A DNA stretch of 10,272 nucleotides, taken from positions 1 through 10,272 of the forward strand of contig JAIRTZ010000046.1 in NCBI GenBank assembly GCA_031254685.1, written 5' to 3'. The notes beneath the pieces are model-generated. The model worked only from the letters and a program-made list of their open reading frames with translations. It did not search any database and was not told the origin of the DNA. The first letter of the stretch is position 1; every line of letters starts with the position of its first letter. A program made the position numbers and the translations under genes. Below are positions 1 to 6,025 of the stretch, piece after piece. Origin of the DNA: Methanomassiliicoccaceae archaeon (GTDB taxonomy: Archaea; Thermoplasmatota; Thermoplasmata; Methanomassiliicoccales; Methanomethylophilaceae).

Positions 1-1286
1 AAATATCCGCCATCGACAAGTTTTGCTGCCGCTCTCTTCACAGTTATCACAGAAATATTTAGAGCATCCGATATTTCGGCGGTTGTGGAAAGATTTCCTG
101 CGCATATCAGCGCATATACCTTCGATTCCGTTTCTGTTAGGTAAGATAAATCCACGGTCGCTATTTTTTGTACGGGTGCGATCTTTTTCTCGGGAAGTCT
201 GAATGTGATCTGGAAGTAGTTGCCCACCATTTCGTATTCCGGCTCCGGAAGATTCATCGCCAGGCACTCGTCCCGCATCATTTTGATCCCCGAGCCCCAT
301 TTCTCTACGTATCCCATGGTGAAGAATACATTCGCGATCGCAGGATTCGTCAGGGCGTCATTGTGCTTTGTGTAAAGATCGTCCGTCGTCCAGCCTTTCG
401 GGAGGTATCCCGGATTGGTCATCTCGATACGGTTCGGATAGACCTTGATGTATGCATATCCTTGTCCGAAGTATTCGCGGTGGATTATCAGATTCATCAC
501 CGCCTCTCTCAATGCCCTCTCCGGGTACGGATATTTGGTCACCATCATCAGCCCTTCGAGCTCATCGACCCCTCGGAGGTATTTGTTCAATAGGACGTCC
601 ATCACACGGTCCGGCTGCAGTACTCCCGGGTAGTCGATCTGATCGTGTCTCAAAAGGCGGCCGTCGTCATTCAGGTCGCCTATCTTGATACTTGCCAAGC
701 TGAAGGCAAAATTCGGATTTCCTCTGAACAGGACGTCCGCTGAGTTGTGTAACTCGTCATTTTCCATCAGATGATAGTTCCTCAGTAAAGTTTCTATATC
801 GTCTTCTGCCGCCTGTTTGCTCATGCGGTTCGATGACAGTCCTTTTTTTATGAAAAATTTTAATGCATCCTGCGAAAGGTCCCTCATCCTCAGGCTATTG
901 GCAGGGAAGTCCGTCCAGGAGAGATTCATTTTTCGAAGCAGGAACCGTATCTGCTCATTACCGGTGACGTTCACGGTCGTACTGCCCGACCGTATGTAAT
1001 GGAGGCCTCCGAAGTCCACGGGCATCTCCTGCGGCATGACGGTGACGTACACGAGTGTCTTTCCGTTCTCGGTCACCGCACGGACCTCAGGAGAGAAGCG
1101 GAGGACATTGCGTACCGTATTGGGTATCTCCGTCAGAAGCTTCTCCGAATTCCTGATCCCGACGGTATTGCCTTTATCATCCTTGCCGATGACCATTGTG
1201 CCGCCGTCCGTGTTGGCGAATGCGCATATCGTATCGAGATATTCCTTTCTCCAAGATTCCTTATACTCTGTCGATTGCGATTCCAC
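1..1286 (-). CDS. AlbA_2 (Schlafen-like) ATP-binding protein with C-terminal winged helix, partial at window edge
   Basis: Read directly from the minus strand: 428 codons open from a GTG start at 1286 to the window edge, with no stop. Residues about 1-110 match the AlbA_2/Schlafen divergent-AAA domain: EYKESW near residue 7 (family FKES-type motif) and ANTDGGTMVIGKDDKG at about 24-39. Residues about 250-365 match HATPase_c_4: YPERALREAVMNLIIHREY at about 254-272, NPGYLP at 291-296 and GYVEKWGSGIKMM at 325-337. Residues about 383-428 look like a winged helix-turn-helix (TETESKVYALI, then AEISDALNISVITVKR). Proteins of this architecture are usually annotated as ATP-dependent helicase-related or HTH transcriptional regulators; the real biochemical role is mostly unknown, and some relatives lie near defence genes. 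The first in-frame ATG is residue 31 and would remove the EYK motif, so GTG is preferred; GGGGTG lies 4 nt upstream of it. The gene is separated from ribH by 173 bp and has its own TATA-like element. The rest of the C-terminus lies outside the window. Confidence 0.85.
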   Translation of the reverse strand, partial: MESQSTEYKESWRKEYLDTICAFANTDGGTMVIGKDDKGNTVGIRNSEKLLTEIPNTVRNVLRFSPEVRAVTENGKTLVYVTVMPQEMPVDFGGLHYIRSGSTTVNVTGNEQIRFLLRKMNLSWTDFPANSLRMRDLSQDALKFFIKKGLSSNRMSKQAAEDDIETLLRNYHLMENDELHNSADVLFRGNPNFAFSLASIKIGDLNDDGRLLRHDQIDYPGVLQPDRVMDVLLNKYLRGVDELEGLMMVTKYPYPERALREAVMNLIIHREYFGQGYAYIKVYPNRIEMTNPGYLPKGWTTDDLYTKHNDALTNPAIANVFFTMGYVEKWGSGIKMMRDECLAMNLPEPEYEMVGNYFQITFRLPEKKIAPVQKIATVDLSYLTETESKVYALICAGNLSTTAEISDALNISVITVKRAAAKLVDGGY

Positions 1287-1300
1287 GGTGCACCCCGTGG
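1283..1300 (-). promoter_or_regulatory. Hairpin/dyad covering the GTG start codon and SD of the Schlafen-like gene
   Basis: On the minus strand the sequence is CCACGG-GGTGCA-CCGTGG: perfect 6-bp arms around a 6-nt centre. The second arm contains the GTG start and the first arm plus centre contains the only SD-like GGGGTG. In RNA this would pair the ribosome binding site with the start codon. In DNA it is an 18-bp dyad at about the position expected for the transcription start, roughly 27 nt from the TATA-like element. The symmetry is seen; a regulatory role is inference. Confidence 0.45.
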
Positions 1301-1320
1301 CGCGTATTATTTTCGACGTA

Positions 1321-1331
1321 TAAAATATATA
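1321..1331 (-). promoter_or_regulatory. TATA-like box for the Schlafen-like gene
   Basis: The minus strand reads TATATATTTTA about 35-45 nt upstream of the GTG start. Archaeal TATA boxes are centred about 26-27 nt from the transcription start, which would place the start near 1299 and give a leader of about 13 nt that includes the GGGGTG element. The rest of the 1287-1459 gap holds only this promoter and weak hairpins; no further gene is visible in it. Confidence 0.5.
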
Positions 1332-1420
1332 CTAAAATGAACAGCGTTAACCGTAAGACTTAAAAGTGATGACGGCGACCGAGCATCCATCGCCGCATCC
1401 TCTATCCGGAACATCCTCCG

Positions 1421-1467
1421 AATAAGACGTCCCGGACGGGGACTGCGATGTTCGCAAGCTTACTTGC
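1421..1467 (-). terminator. Weak hairpins after ribH, possible end of the rib operon
   Basis: Two short dyads lie at the ribH 3' end on the minus strand. GCAAG/CTTGC (1454-1467, 4-nt loop) encloses the ribH TAA stop. GTCCC/GGGAC (1429-1443, 5-nt loop) is followed by GTCTTATT, a short T-rich run. Stems are only 5 bp, so a terminator function is a guess from position. Confidence 0.3.
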
Positions 1468-1873
1468 TGAGGCGCTTCAGCATCTTCACTGCCGCGTCCA
1501 CGACGTCGCGTCCCTTCTCTATGCGGTCGACCGCTTGGAGCCTCGTCATCCCGGGGCCCGTTATTCCCAGCGCGACCGGTTTGTTGAATTCCAGCGAGAG
1601 GTCCGCAATTTTTCTGGACGCATGGGATATCACAACGTCATCGTGTTCCGTCTCGCCCTCAATGACCGCGCCTAACGTTATGACAGCGTCGATCTCCTTC
1701 ATCTCAAGCAGCTTCTTCACAGCCAGCGGCATGTCGAACACGCCCGGCACCATTATTGTTTTTGCAATTTCCACCTCAAGGAACTCCGCCTGCGACTTTG
1801 CGCGCTCGATCATCATCGACGTGATATCGAAGTTGAATTCCGCCGCCACCATTCCGAGTTTGTATTTTTTCAT
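1460..1873 (-). CDS. ribH: 6,7-dimethyl-8-ribityllumazine synthase
   Basis: 137 aa, within the short end of the lumazine synthase family. The enzyme condenses 5-amino-6-ribitylaminouracil with 3,4-dihydroxy-2-butanone 4-phosphate to give the riboflavin precursor, normally as a cytosolic 60-mer or pentamer. Visible family motifs: AEFNFDIT near 11-18 (ring-binding Phe region), VPGVFDMPLAVKKL at 42-55, GAVIEGETEHDDVV at 68-81 with the likely proton-transfer His at 77, and GPGMTRLQAVDRIEKGRD at 106-123. It is the last gene of the rib operon, 10 nt after ribC. GGTGGT sits about 6 nt upstream of the ATG and supports this start; an overlapping ATG 4 nt upstream is out of frame. The following gene, ribC, is a distant paralogue, but the GETEHDD and GPGMTRLQA motifs assign this one to RibH. 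Confidence 0.95.
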   Translation of the reverse strand: MKKYKLGMVAAEFNFDITSMMIERAKSQAEFLEVEIAKTIMVPGVFDMPLAVKKLLEMKEIDAVITLGAVIEGETEHDDVVISHASRKIADLSLEFNKPVALGITGPGMTRLQAVDRIEKGRDVVDAAVKMLKRLSK

Positions 1874-1883
1874 TCATACCACC

Positions 1884-2348
1884 TTATCTTATCGGCCCCG
1901 CATCCTCGAAGCCCTGTCTCAATCCCTTGCCTGCGCTCTTCGTCAGCTTATCGGGATGGAATATCATATTGTACGCGTTGACCGCATGCTCCCTGGCTCT
2001 GCGGTCGGCGAGGAATGCGAGAGTTTTTTCGTCGTTCGCCTCGTCCTCGTGAACGAACACCTCGATTATGTGCGTGTTCGTCATCAGCTGCGCCCTGATC
2101 AGGCCCTGCGACGCCTCATGCGCGCACATTTTGTCCTTATCTTTCGGACCGGGCATCCCCAGCGCGATGACGATGTCGCATTTCTGTTCCTCTATCAGTT
2201 TCTTGCATGCTACCGGGAGATCTTTCATTCCCGGGACCGTGCATCTTATGATCTTGAACCCTGTGCCGGTGCTCTTCAACTCGTCGATCGCCGACGCGCC
2301 CATGTCATATCTTGCGAACGTTGTGTCCGCGACGCCGATCAGTTTCAT
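1884..2348 (-). CDS. ribC: Archaeal riboflavin synthase
   Basis: 154 aa. Catalyses dismutation of two 6,7-dimethyl-8-ribityllumazine molecules to riboflavin and the ribitylaminouracil substrate of RibH. It belongs to the archaeal type (as in Methanocaldococcus jannaschii MJ1184), which is paralogous to lumazine synthase and unrelated to bacterial RibE. Visible signatures: MKLIGVADTTFARYDMG at the N-terminus, VPGMKDLPVACKKL at 38-51, ALGMPGPKDKD at 62-72, and the diagnostic C-terminal KLTKSAGKGLRQGFEDAG at 134-151. Its ATG overlaps the TGA of ribL in an ATGA, so translation of the two is probably coupled. Ends TAA. Length and C-terminal motif are typical, with no missing conserved segment that I can see. 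Confidence 0.95.
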   Translation of the reverse strand: MKLIGVADTTFARYDMGASAIDELKSTGTGFKIIRCTVPGMKDLPVACKKLIEEQKCDIVIALGMPGPKDKDKMCAHEASQGLIRAQLMTNTHIIEVFVHEDEANDEKTLAFLADRRAREHAVNAYNMIFHPDKLTKSAGKGLRQGFEDAGPIR

Positions 2349-2773
2349 TTGCTGTCACCGGACCCTTTGATTATACGCTCGACGATGCGCCTCGTTCCGG
2401 TAAGGTCGTCCCCGCATTCGCCCGCTCTCCTTATCTCGGCGGCGATGTTCCGTTTCTTCAGTTCCTTTCTGAGTTCGTTCTCATCGAACGCCTGATCGTA
2501 CCCGAGGACGATTATATCCGGTCTTATCTCCTCGATGGTGCGGTACATATCGCCGTCGTTGCCAATGACCGCCTTATCCACCGCTTTCAGCGAGGCGATG
2601 ATCCGTGCGCGCATAGCTTCGGGAGTTATCGGTTCATGTTTTCGTTTCCGGACGGTGTTGTCGCATGCCACGACAACCACGAGCTCATCGCCCATCGCCC
2701 TCGCCTGCTCAAGGTATGAGATATGACCTGTGTGCAGTATATCGAATACTCCGGACGCCATCACCCGTACCAT
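2345..2773 (-). CDS. ribL: Archaeal FAD synthetase (nucleotidyltransferase family)
   Basis: 142 aa cytidylyltransferase-like protein of the RibL type (M. jannaschii MJ1179), which transfers AMP from ATP to FMN to make FAD. The nucleotide-binding HxGH motif is at 14-17 within GVFDILHTGHISYLEQA. GYDQAFDENEL lies at 91-101 and a C-terminal GTRRIVERI at about 126-134 takes the place of the ISSTxxR-like motif. RibL of M. jannaschii is reported to depend on reduced C-terminal cysteines; here one C-terminal Cys (C120, in GECGDD) and one at C37 are visible. It starts 4 nt after ribB, with a strong GGTGAG 4 nt before the ATG, and overlaps ribC by 4 nt. The operon context supports FAD synthesis over glycerol-3-phosphate or other cytidylyltransferase activity. 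Confidence 0.9.
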   Translation of the reverse strand: MVRVMASGVFDILHTGHISYLEQARAMGDELVVVVACDNTVRKRKHEPITPEAMRARIIASLKAVDKAVIGNDGDMYRTIEEIRPDIIVLGYDQAFDENELRKELKKRNIAAEIRRAGECGDDLTGTRRIVERIIKGSGDSK

Positions 2774-2777
2774 GTTC

Positions 2778-3464
2778 TCACCGTCTCTCCCACGCCTCTA
2801 TGATCTCGTCCCCCTCTATGAAGACGCATCCGTTGCGTGACGCATATTCTTTTACATCTTTTTTGGTCATCGCGTTGCCGTCGTCGCCGATCATCTCGCA
2901 GATGGTCGCCGACGGATTGACGCCGGCAAGTATCATCAGCGCCGTCGCCAGTTCCGTATGGCCTTTCCTGTTCTTCAGAATGCTTTCGCTTGTGTTCAAT
3001 AAATGGACATGACCGGGGGCCCTGAAATTCTTTCCCAATTCCTCGGTCCTCGCTGCGGCGGTGCCGCCGGAGAATATTATCCTCGCATATTCGGAAACGG
3101 TCAGCGCCCTGTCGTTGTCGGTGATCCCCGTGTACGTCCTGCGGTGGTTGATCGTGACGCCGAATGACGACCGCGTGTTGTCATACGGGATGTCCGTGGG
3201 CGCCATGCTTTTCAGCAGCGGAAATTTCACGGGGTCGCTACAGAATACGTCGGACATGAACGGAAGTCCGAGTTCCATTGCAATGTTATGAGGTGTGGTC
3301 GTGCATATCAGACCTCCGGCGTCCTTCCTCAGCCTTCTTATCGCATCGGGAGTGACGAACTGCGACGCTATCGTCATATCCGTCTCGCGTTCCCTGTCGT
3401 CGAAGTCGTAGATCAGAACGATCTTTCCCTTGCGTATGTCATCGACGGCATCTTTCAGGCGCAT
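2778..3464 (-). CDS. ribB: 3,4-dihydroxy-2-butanone 4-phosphate synthase
   Basis: 228 aa, single-domain RibB without a fused GTP cyclohydrolase II, as usual in archaea. Converts ribulose 5-phosphate to the four-carbon phosphate consumed by RibH, plus formate. Metal and substrate motifs are visible: YDFDDRERETDM at 19-30 (acidic loop), SSFGVTINHRRTYTGITD at 99-116 (archaeal form of the substrate segment), RAPGHVHLL at 148-156, KGHTELA at 167-173 with catalytic His169, and ICEMI at 188-192 with metal-binding Glu190. First gene of the rib operon, divergent from the sugar isomerase gene across 169 bp. An upstream out-of-frame ATG lies 5 nt before the chosen ATG; GTGAG about 5 nt upstream and the complete N-terminus support 3464. 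Confidence 0.95.
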   Translation of the reverse strand: MRLKDAVDDIRKGKIVLIYDFDDRERETDMTIASQFVTPDAIRRLRKDAGGLICTTTPHNIAMELGLPFMSDVFCSDPVKFPLLKSMAPTDIPYDNTRSSFGVTINHRRTYTGITDNDRALTVSEYARIIFSGGTAAARTEELGKNFRAPGHVHLLNTSESILKNRKGHTELATALMILAGVNPSATICEMIGDDGNAMTKKDVKEYASRNGCVFIEGDEIIEAWERR

Positions 3465-3497
3465 TTCATCTCACAGCCGTGCATCGTAAGGGGGCAT

Positions 3498-3533
3498 CTA
3501 AAAAAACATTTCTTGAACTACCAATTATTTTGT
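3498..3533 (-). promoter_or_regulatory. Probable rib operon promoter
   Basis: Two AT-rich elements on the minus strand could act as the TATA box. ACAAAATAATT (3523-3533) would give a leader near 38 nt. GTTTTTTTAG (3498-3507) would give a leader near 12 nt, just covering the GTGAG before ribB. The sequence does not decide between them. I see no conserved FMN riboswitch structure in the leader. Confidence 0.4.
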
Positions 3534-3562
3534 AACCTTGCGCCGTCATCGGAGGCATGTGT

Positions 3563-3588
3563 CGCGCATACACGGGAACGCATGCGCG
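3563..3588. repeat. 7-bp inverted repeat in the ribB/pgi divergent promoter region
   Basis: CGCGCAT (3563-3569) and ATGCGCG (3582-3588) are perfect inverted arms separated by 12 nt. They lie just upstream of the isomerase TATA element and about 30 nt behind the nearer candidate ribB TATA. Centre-to-centre spacing is 19 bp, close to two helical turns, as expected for a dimeric regulator. The symmetry is seen; an operator role is inference. Confidence 0.4.
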
Positions 3589-3600
3589 CGGTTCAGTTCC

Positions 3601-3610
3601 GTATATATAC
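3601..3610 (+). promoter_or_regulatory. TATA box of the PGI/PMI gene, predicting a leaderless mRNA
   Basis: GTATATATAC, itself a palindrome, is centred about 28 nt before the ATG at 3634. With archaeal TATA-to-start spacing, transcription would begin at or within a few nucleotides of the ATG. The only GGAG is 16 nt upstream, too far for a useful SD, which supports a leaderless or nearly leaderless transcript. Confidence 0.6.
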
Positions 3611-3633
3611 AACGGAGCTAATGCAACATTTAC

Positions 3634-4659
3634 ATGGAAGACGCACCGGCGGCGGAGGAGAGGACGAGAGCGAAGGTGTTCACCGACCCGGCAGATATGC
3701 CGGAACAGATAGAGTCCGCTCTGAACATGCCGCTGATGAACATCGCAAAAAAGCCGAAGGTGTGCATCTGCGGGATGGGCGCGTCCGCGATGGCCGGCGA
3801 GATCATGTCGGATTTCGCCGACGCGTCATCCGATGTTCCGATCTCCGTGGTACGCGGCGCGGAGCTCCCGAGATGGGTGGACGAGCATACGGCTGTCATT
3901 GCGATCAGCTACTCGGGAAATACCCCGGAGACGCTGCGCCTGTACGACCAGGCGGCGTCCCGCGGATGCGACATCATATGCATCACGTCGGGCGGAGAGC
4001 TGATGGAAAGGGCGGCCGGGAATGATAACCCGCTGATAACGATGCCCTCCGGACTGATACCGAGGAACGCGCTCGGATATATGCTCGGATTGACGGCGTC
4101 GGTATTCGAGGAGATGGGGATCTGCGCCAGCAGGTCCGAGTTAAGATCGCTGCTTCCGTCGCTCAGGGAGTTCAGGGACGATATACTGAAAGATGAGACG
4201 AACAACAAGGCGGTGGCGATCGCATGCAGGATACTGGGAAAGATACCGGTCATATACAGCCTGGTGAACCTCAGGGCCGCCGCGATCAGATGGAAGATGC
4301 AGATAAGCGAGAATTCGAGAACGATCGCATTCTGCGGCACGATACCCGAGTTCAGCCACAACGAGATCGTCGGATGGGCCGACGACTATTCGTCGGACGA
4401 GTTCATACTGATCATGCTGATAGACGACGACCCGATAGACGTGCTCAGATGCATGACGGAAACGCTCTCCTCGGTGCTTGTCAAGAATGGGATAAAACCT
4501 TACGAGTTCAAGGTCAAAGGCATAAACGACCTGGAGAAGAACCTGAGGGCGATAATACTCGGCGACCTCGTCTCAATATATCTTGCGAAACTGAAGGGCG
4601 TGTACCCGGGGGAGATATGCCTTGACCTCGGTGACGGCGGCCGCAGGGAATTCAATTGA
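3634..4659 (+). CDS. Bifunctional phosphoglucose/phosphomannose isomerase (SIS domain)
   Basis: 341 aa with two SIS folds, matching the PGI/PMI family first described in crenarchaea and Thermoplasmata. These enzymes interconvert fructose 6-phosphate with glucose 6-phosphate and mannose 6-phosphate in the cytosol. Visible motifs: VCICGMGASAMAGEI at 43-57 (phosphate loop), ISYSGNTPETL at 91-101, IPRNALGYMLG at 142-152 with the likely catalytic Arg144, ISENSR at 224-229 with the likely base Glu226, PEFSHNEIVGW at 238-248 with the ring-opening His242, and YLAKLKGVYP at 316-325 with a catalytic Lys. Length fits the family. Divergent from ribB and followed 48-63 nt later by glyA, which appears to have its own promoter. 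The ATG fits a TATA box 28 nt upstream. Substrate preference cannot be read from the sequence. Confidence 0.9.
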   Translation: MEDAPAAEERTRAKVFTDPADMPEQIESALNMPLMNIAKKPKVCICGMGASAMAGEIMSDFADASSDVPISVVRGAELPRWVDEHTAVIAISYSGNTPETLRLYDQAASRGCDIICITSGGELMERAAGNDNPLITMPSGLIPRNALGYMLGLTASVFEEMGICASRSELRSLLPSLREFRDDILKDETNNKAVAIACRILGKIPVIYSLVNLRAAAIRWKMQISENSRTIAFCGTIPEFSHNEIVGWADDYSSDEFILIMLIDDDPIDVLRCMTETLSSVLVKNGIKPYEFKVKGINDLEKNLRAIILGDLVSIYLAKLKGVYPGEICLDLGDGGRREFN

Positions 4660-4670
4660 AAAAAACAAAA

Positions 4671-4719
4671 AAAATATGAATAAACTTTTTAACGATACCG
4701 ATTTACGGTGGTGTGTGAG
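4671..4719 (+). promoter_or_regulatory. glyA promoter and ribosome binding site; decides the ATG start
   Basis: After the isomerase TGA comes an A-rich run, then AAAATATGAA (4671-4680) and TTTTTAAC (4686-4693) as possible TATA elements. The first would start transcription near 4702 and leave a leader containing GGTGGTGTGTGAG (4707-4719), a good SD ending 3 nt before the ATG at 4723. The GTG codons at 4708 and 4711 fall inside this SD, so ATG 4723 is the likelier start. Confidence 0.5.
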
Positions 4720-4722
4720 CAA

Positions 4723-6000
4723 ATGAAGGAAGACGCACGTTGGATCAGAGAGAAGGTCATGGCGCACAACAAATGGTTCGAGGAATCGATACCGATGATC
4801 GCATCGGAGAACCTGATGAGCCCGCTGGCAAAGGAGATGCTGATATCGGATTTCGCGGACAGGTACGCCGAGGGGCTTCCGGGAAAAAGATACTATCAGG
4901 GCAATATCTACGTGGACCAGGTGGAATCGAAAGCGGTCGAGATGGCGCAGGAACTGTTCGAATGTTCATTCGCCGACGTAAGACCTATATCAGGCACAGT
5001 CGCGAACATGGCCGTTCTTTTCGCATTTGCGAAGCCCGGCGATACGATCACGACATGCGCGCTGGCGCAGGGCGCCCATATATCAACGGCGGAGTTCGGG
5101 GCGTTCGGACAGCGCGGTGTGAATTCCGTCAATTATCCGTTCAACACAGATAACATGAACCTGGACATCGACGGCACGATCAAGATGTTAAAGACCGTAA
5201 AACCGAAGGTCGCTCAGTTCGGCCTTTCGGTGTTCCTGTTCCCGCCGCCGCTCAAAGAGCTGAACGATACGTTCAATGAGATCGGATGTCTGGTATGGTA
5301 TGACGCCGCCCACGTCCTCGGTCTCATCGCCGGCAAACAATTCCAGGACCCGCTGAGGGAAGGCGTCAACATACTTTCGGCCAGCACGCATAAAACGTTC
5401 CCCGGCCCGAACCACGGACTGTTATTGGGCCGCAACATGACCGATGAGCAGGAAAAGGCGTTACAGCGCGCCGTGTTCCCCGGTGTCACGAGCTCGCATC
5501 ACTTGCACGCGATGGCCGCGTTATCGATAACGCTCGCAGAGATGAAAGTGTTCGCTAAAGATTACGCTGCGCAGACGTGCAGGAACGCAAGGGCGCTCGG
5601 CCAGGCGTTGTATGAACTCGGTGTGGACGTCCTCTGCCCGGACCTCGGATTCACGAGGTCGCACGCGATCGCGGTCGACGTTTCGAAGTTCGGGGGCGGA
5701 AAGGATGTGAGCAAAGATCTGGAGGATGCGAACATCATCTGCAACAAGAACATGTTACCGAAGGACACAAGCGCCGTCAGACCGTCCGGCATACGCCTCG
5801 GCGTTCAGGAACTGACGCGCGTAGGCATGAGGGAGAGCGAAATGAAAGAGGTCGCCAGCCTTGTCCATCGCGTCGCGAAGAAAGAGGACCCCGCGAAGGT
5901 GAAGAAGGACGTCATCGCACTGAAGAAGAACTTCACGAAGATCCAATGGTGCTTCAACGCCGGCGAAGAGGCGTACGGATACCACAAACTCGTTCCGTGA
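4723..6000 (+). CDS. glyA: Serine hydroxymethyltransferase, divergent archaeal form
   Basis: 425 aa from the preferred ATG; an in-frame GTG at 4708 would add 5 residues. A PLP-dependent fold-type I enzyme that interconverts serine and glycine with a one-carbon unit on a pterin carrier. Conserved parts (numbered from GTG 4708): IASENLMSPL at 31-40, YAEGLPGKRYYQG at 53-65, SGTVANMAVL at 95-104, YDAAHVLGL at 198-206 (PLP-binding Asp199 and His202), STHKTFPGP at 226-234 with the Schiff-base Lys229, and VRPSGIRLGVQELTR at 357-371 with the carboxylate-binding Arg. Several otherwise near-invariant spots differ from the bacterial and eukaryotic consensus: GAHIST replaces GGHLTH, GPNHG replaces GPRGG and VQELTR replaces TPAxTT. 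This places it in a divergent archaeal branch. Which pterin it uses, and whether serine is its only substrate, cannot be told here. Convergent with the MFS gene, 8 nt away. Confidence 0.85.
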   Translation: MKEDARWIREKVMAHNKWFEESIPMIASENLMSPLAKEMLISDFADRYAEGLPGKRYYQGNIYVDQVESKAVEMAQELFECSFADVRPISGTVANMAVLFAFAKPGDTITTCALAQGAHISTAEFGAFGQRGVNSVNYPFNTDNMNLDIDGTIKMLKTVKPKVAQFGLSVFLFPPPLKELNDTFNEIGCLVWYDAAHVLGLIAGKQFQDPLREGVNILSASTHKTFPGPNHGLLLGRNMTDEQEKALQRAVFPGVTSSHHLHAMAALSITLAEMKVFAKDYAAQTCRNARALGQALYELGVDVLCPDLGFTRSHAIAVDVSKFGGGKDVSKDLEDANIICNKNMLPKDTSAVRPSGIRLGVQELTRVGMRESEMKEVASLVHRVAKKEDPAKVKKDVIALKKNFTKIQWCFNAGEEAYGYHKLVP

Positions 6001-6025
6001 TCCCCGGATCACGTCCTTATCTTTA
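5996..6025 (+). terminator. Palindrome with T-rich tail between glyA and the MFS gene
   Basis: CGTGATCC-CC-GGATCACG (5996-6013) is a perfect 8-bp dyad; as RNA it would form a 7-bp stem with a CCCG tetraloop. It contains the TGA stops of both convergent genes (5998-6000 and, on the other strand, 6011-6009). On the plus strand it is followed by TCCTTATCTTTATT, so it resembles an intrinsic terminator for glyA. The minus-strand side has no T-rich tail. Confidence 0.5.

Noticed and set aside
1464..2495. A 343-codon open frame on the plus strand opposite ribH and ribC
   Set aside because: It is antisense to two genes with clear family motifs, and its translation is low-complexity with no recognisable domain; GC-rich codon use on the other strand keeps it open.
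3465..3530. FMN riboswitch before ribB
   Set aside because: The leader is short and I see none of the conserved RFN-element helices; archaeal rib genes more often use protein regulators.
3541..3600. A small gene in the ribB/isomerase gap
   Set aside because: No start with SD or TATA support leads to a frame that ends before the isomerase; the region is better explained as a two-way promoter.
4655..4680. A-rich run after the isomerase gene as a terminator
   Set aside because: On the coding strand it is poly-A, not poly-T, so it does not fit archaeal termination of the isomerase transcript; it better fits the upstream part of the glyA promoter.
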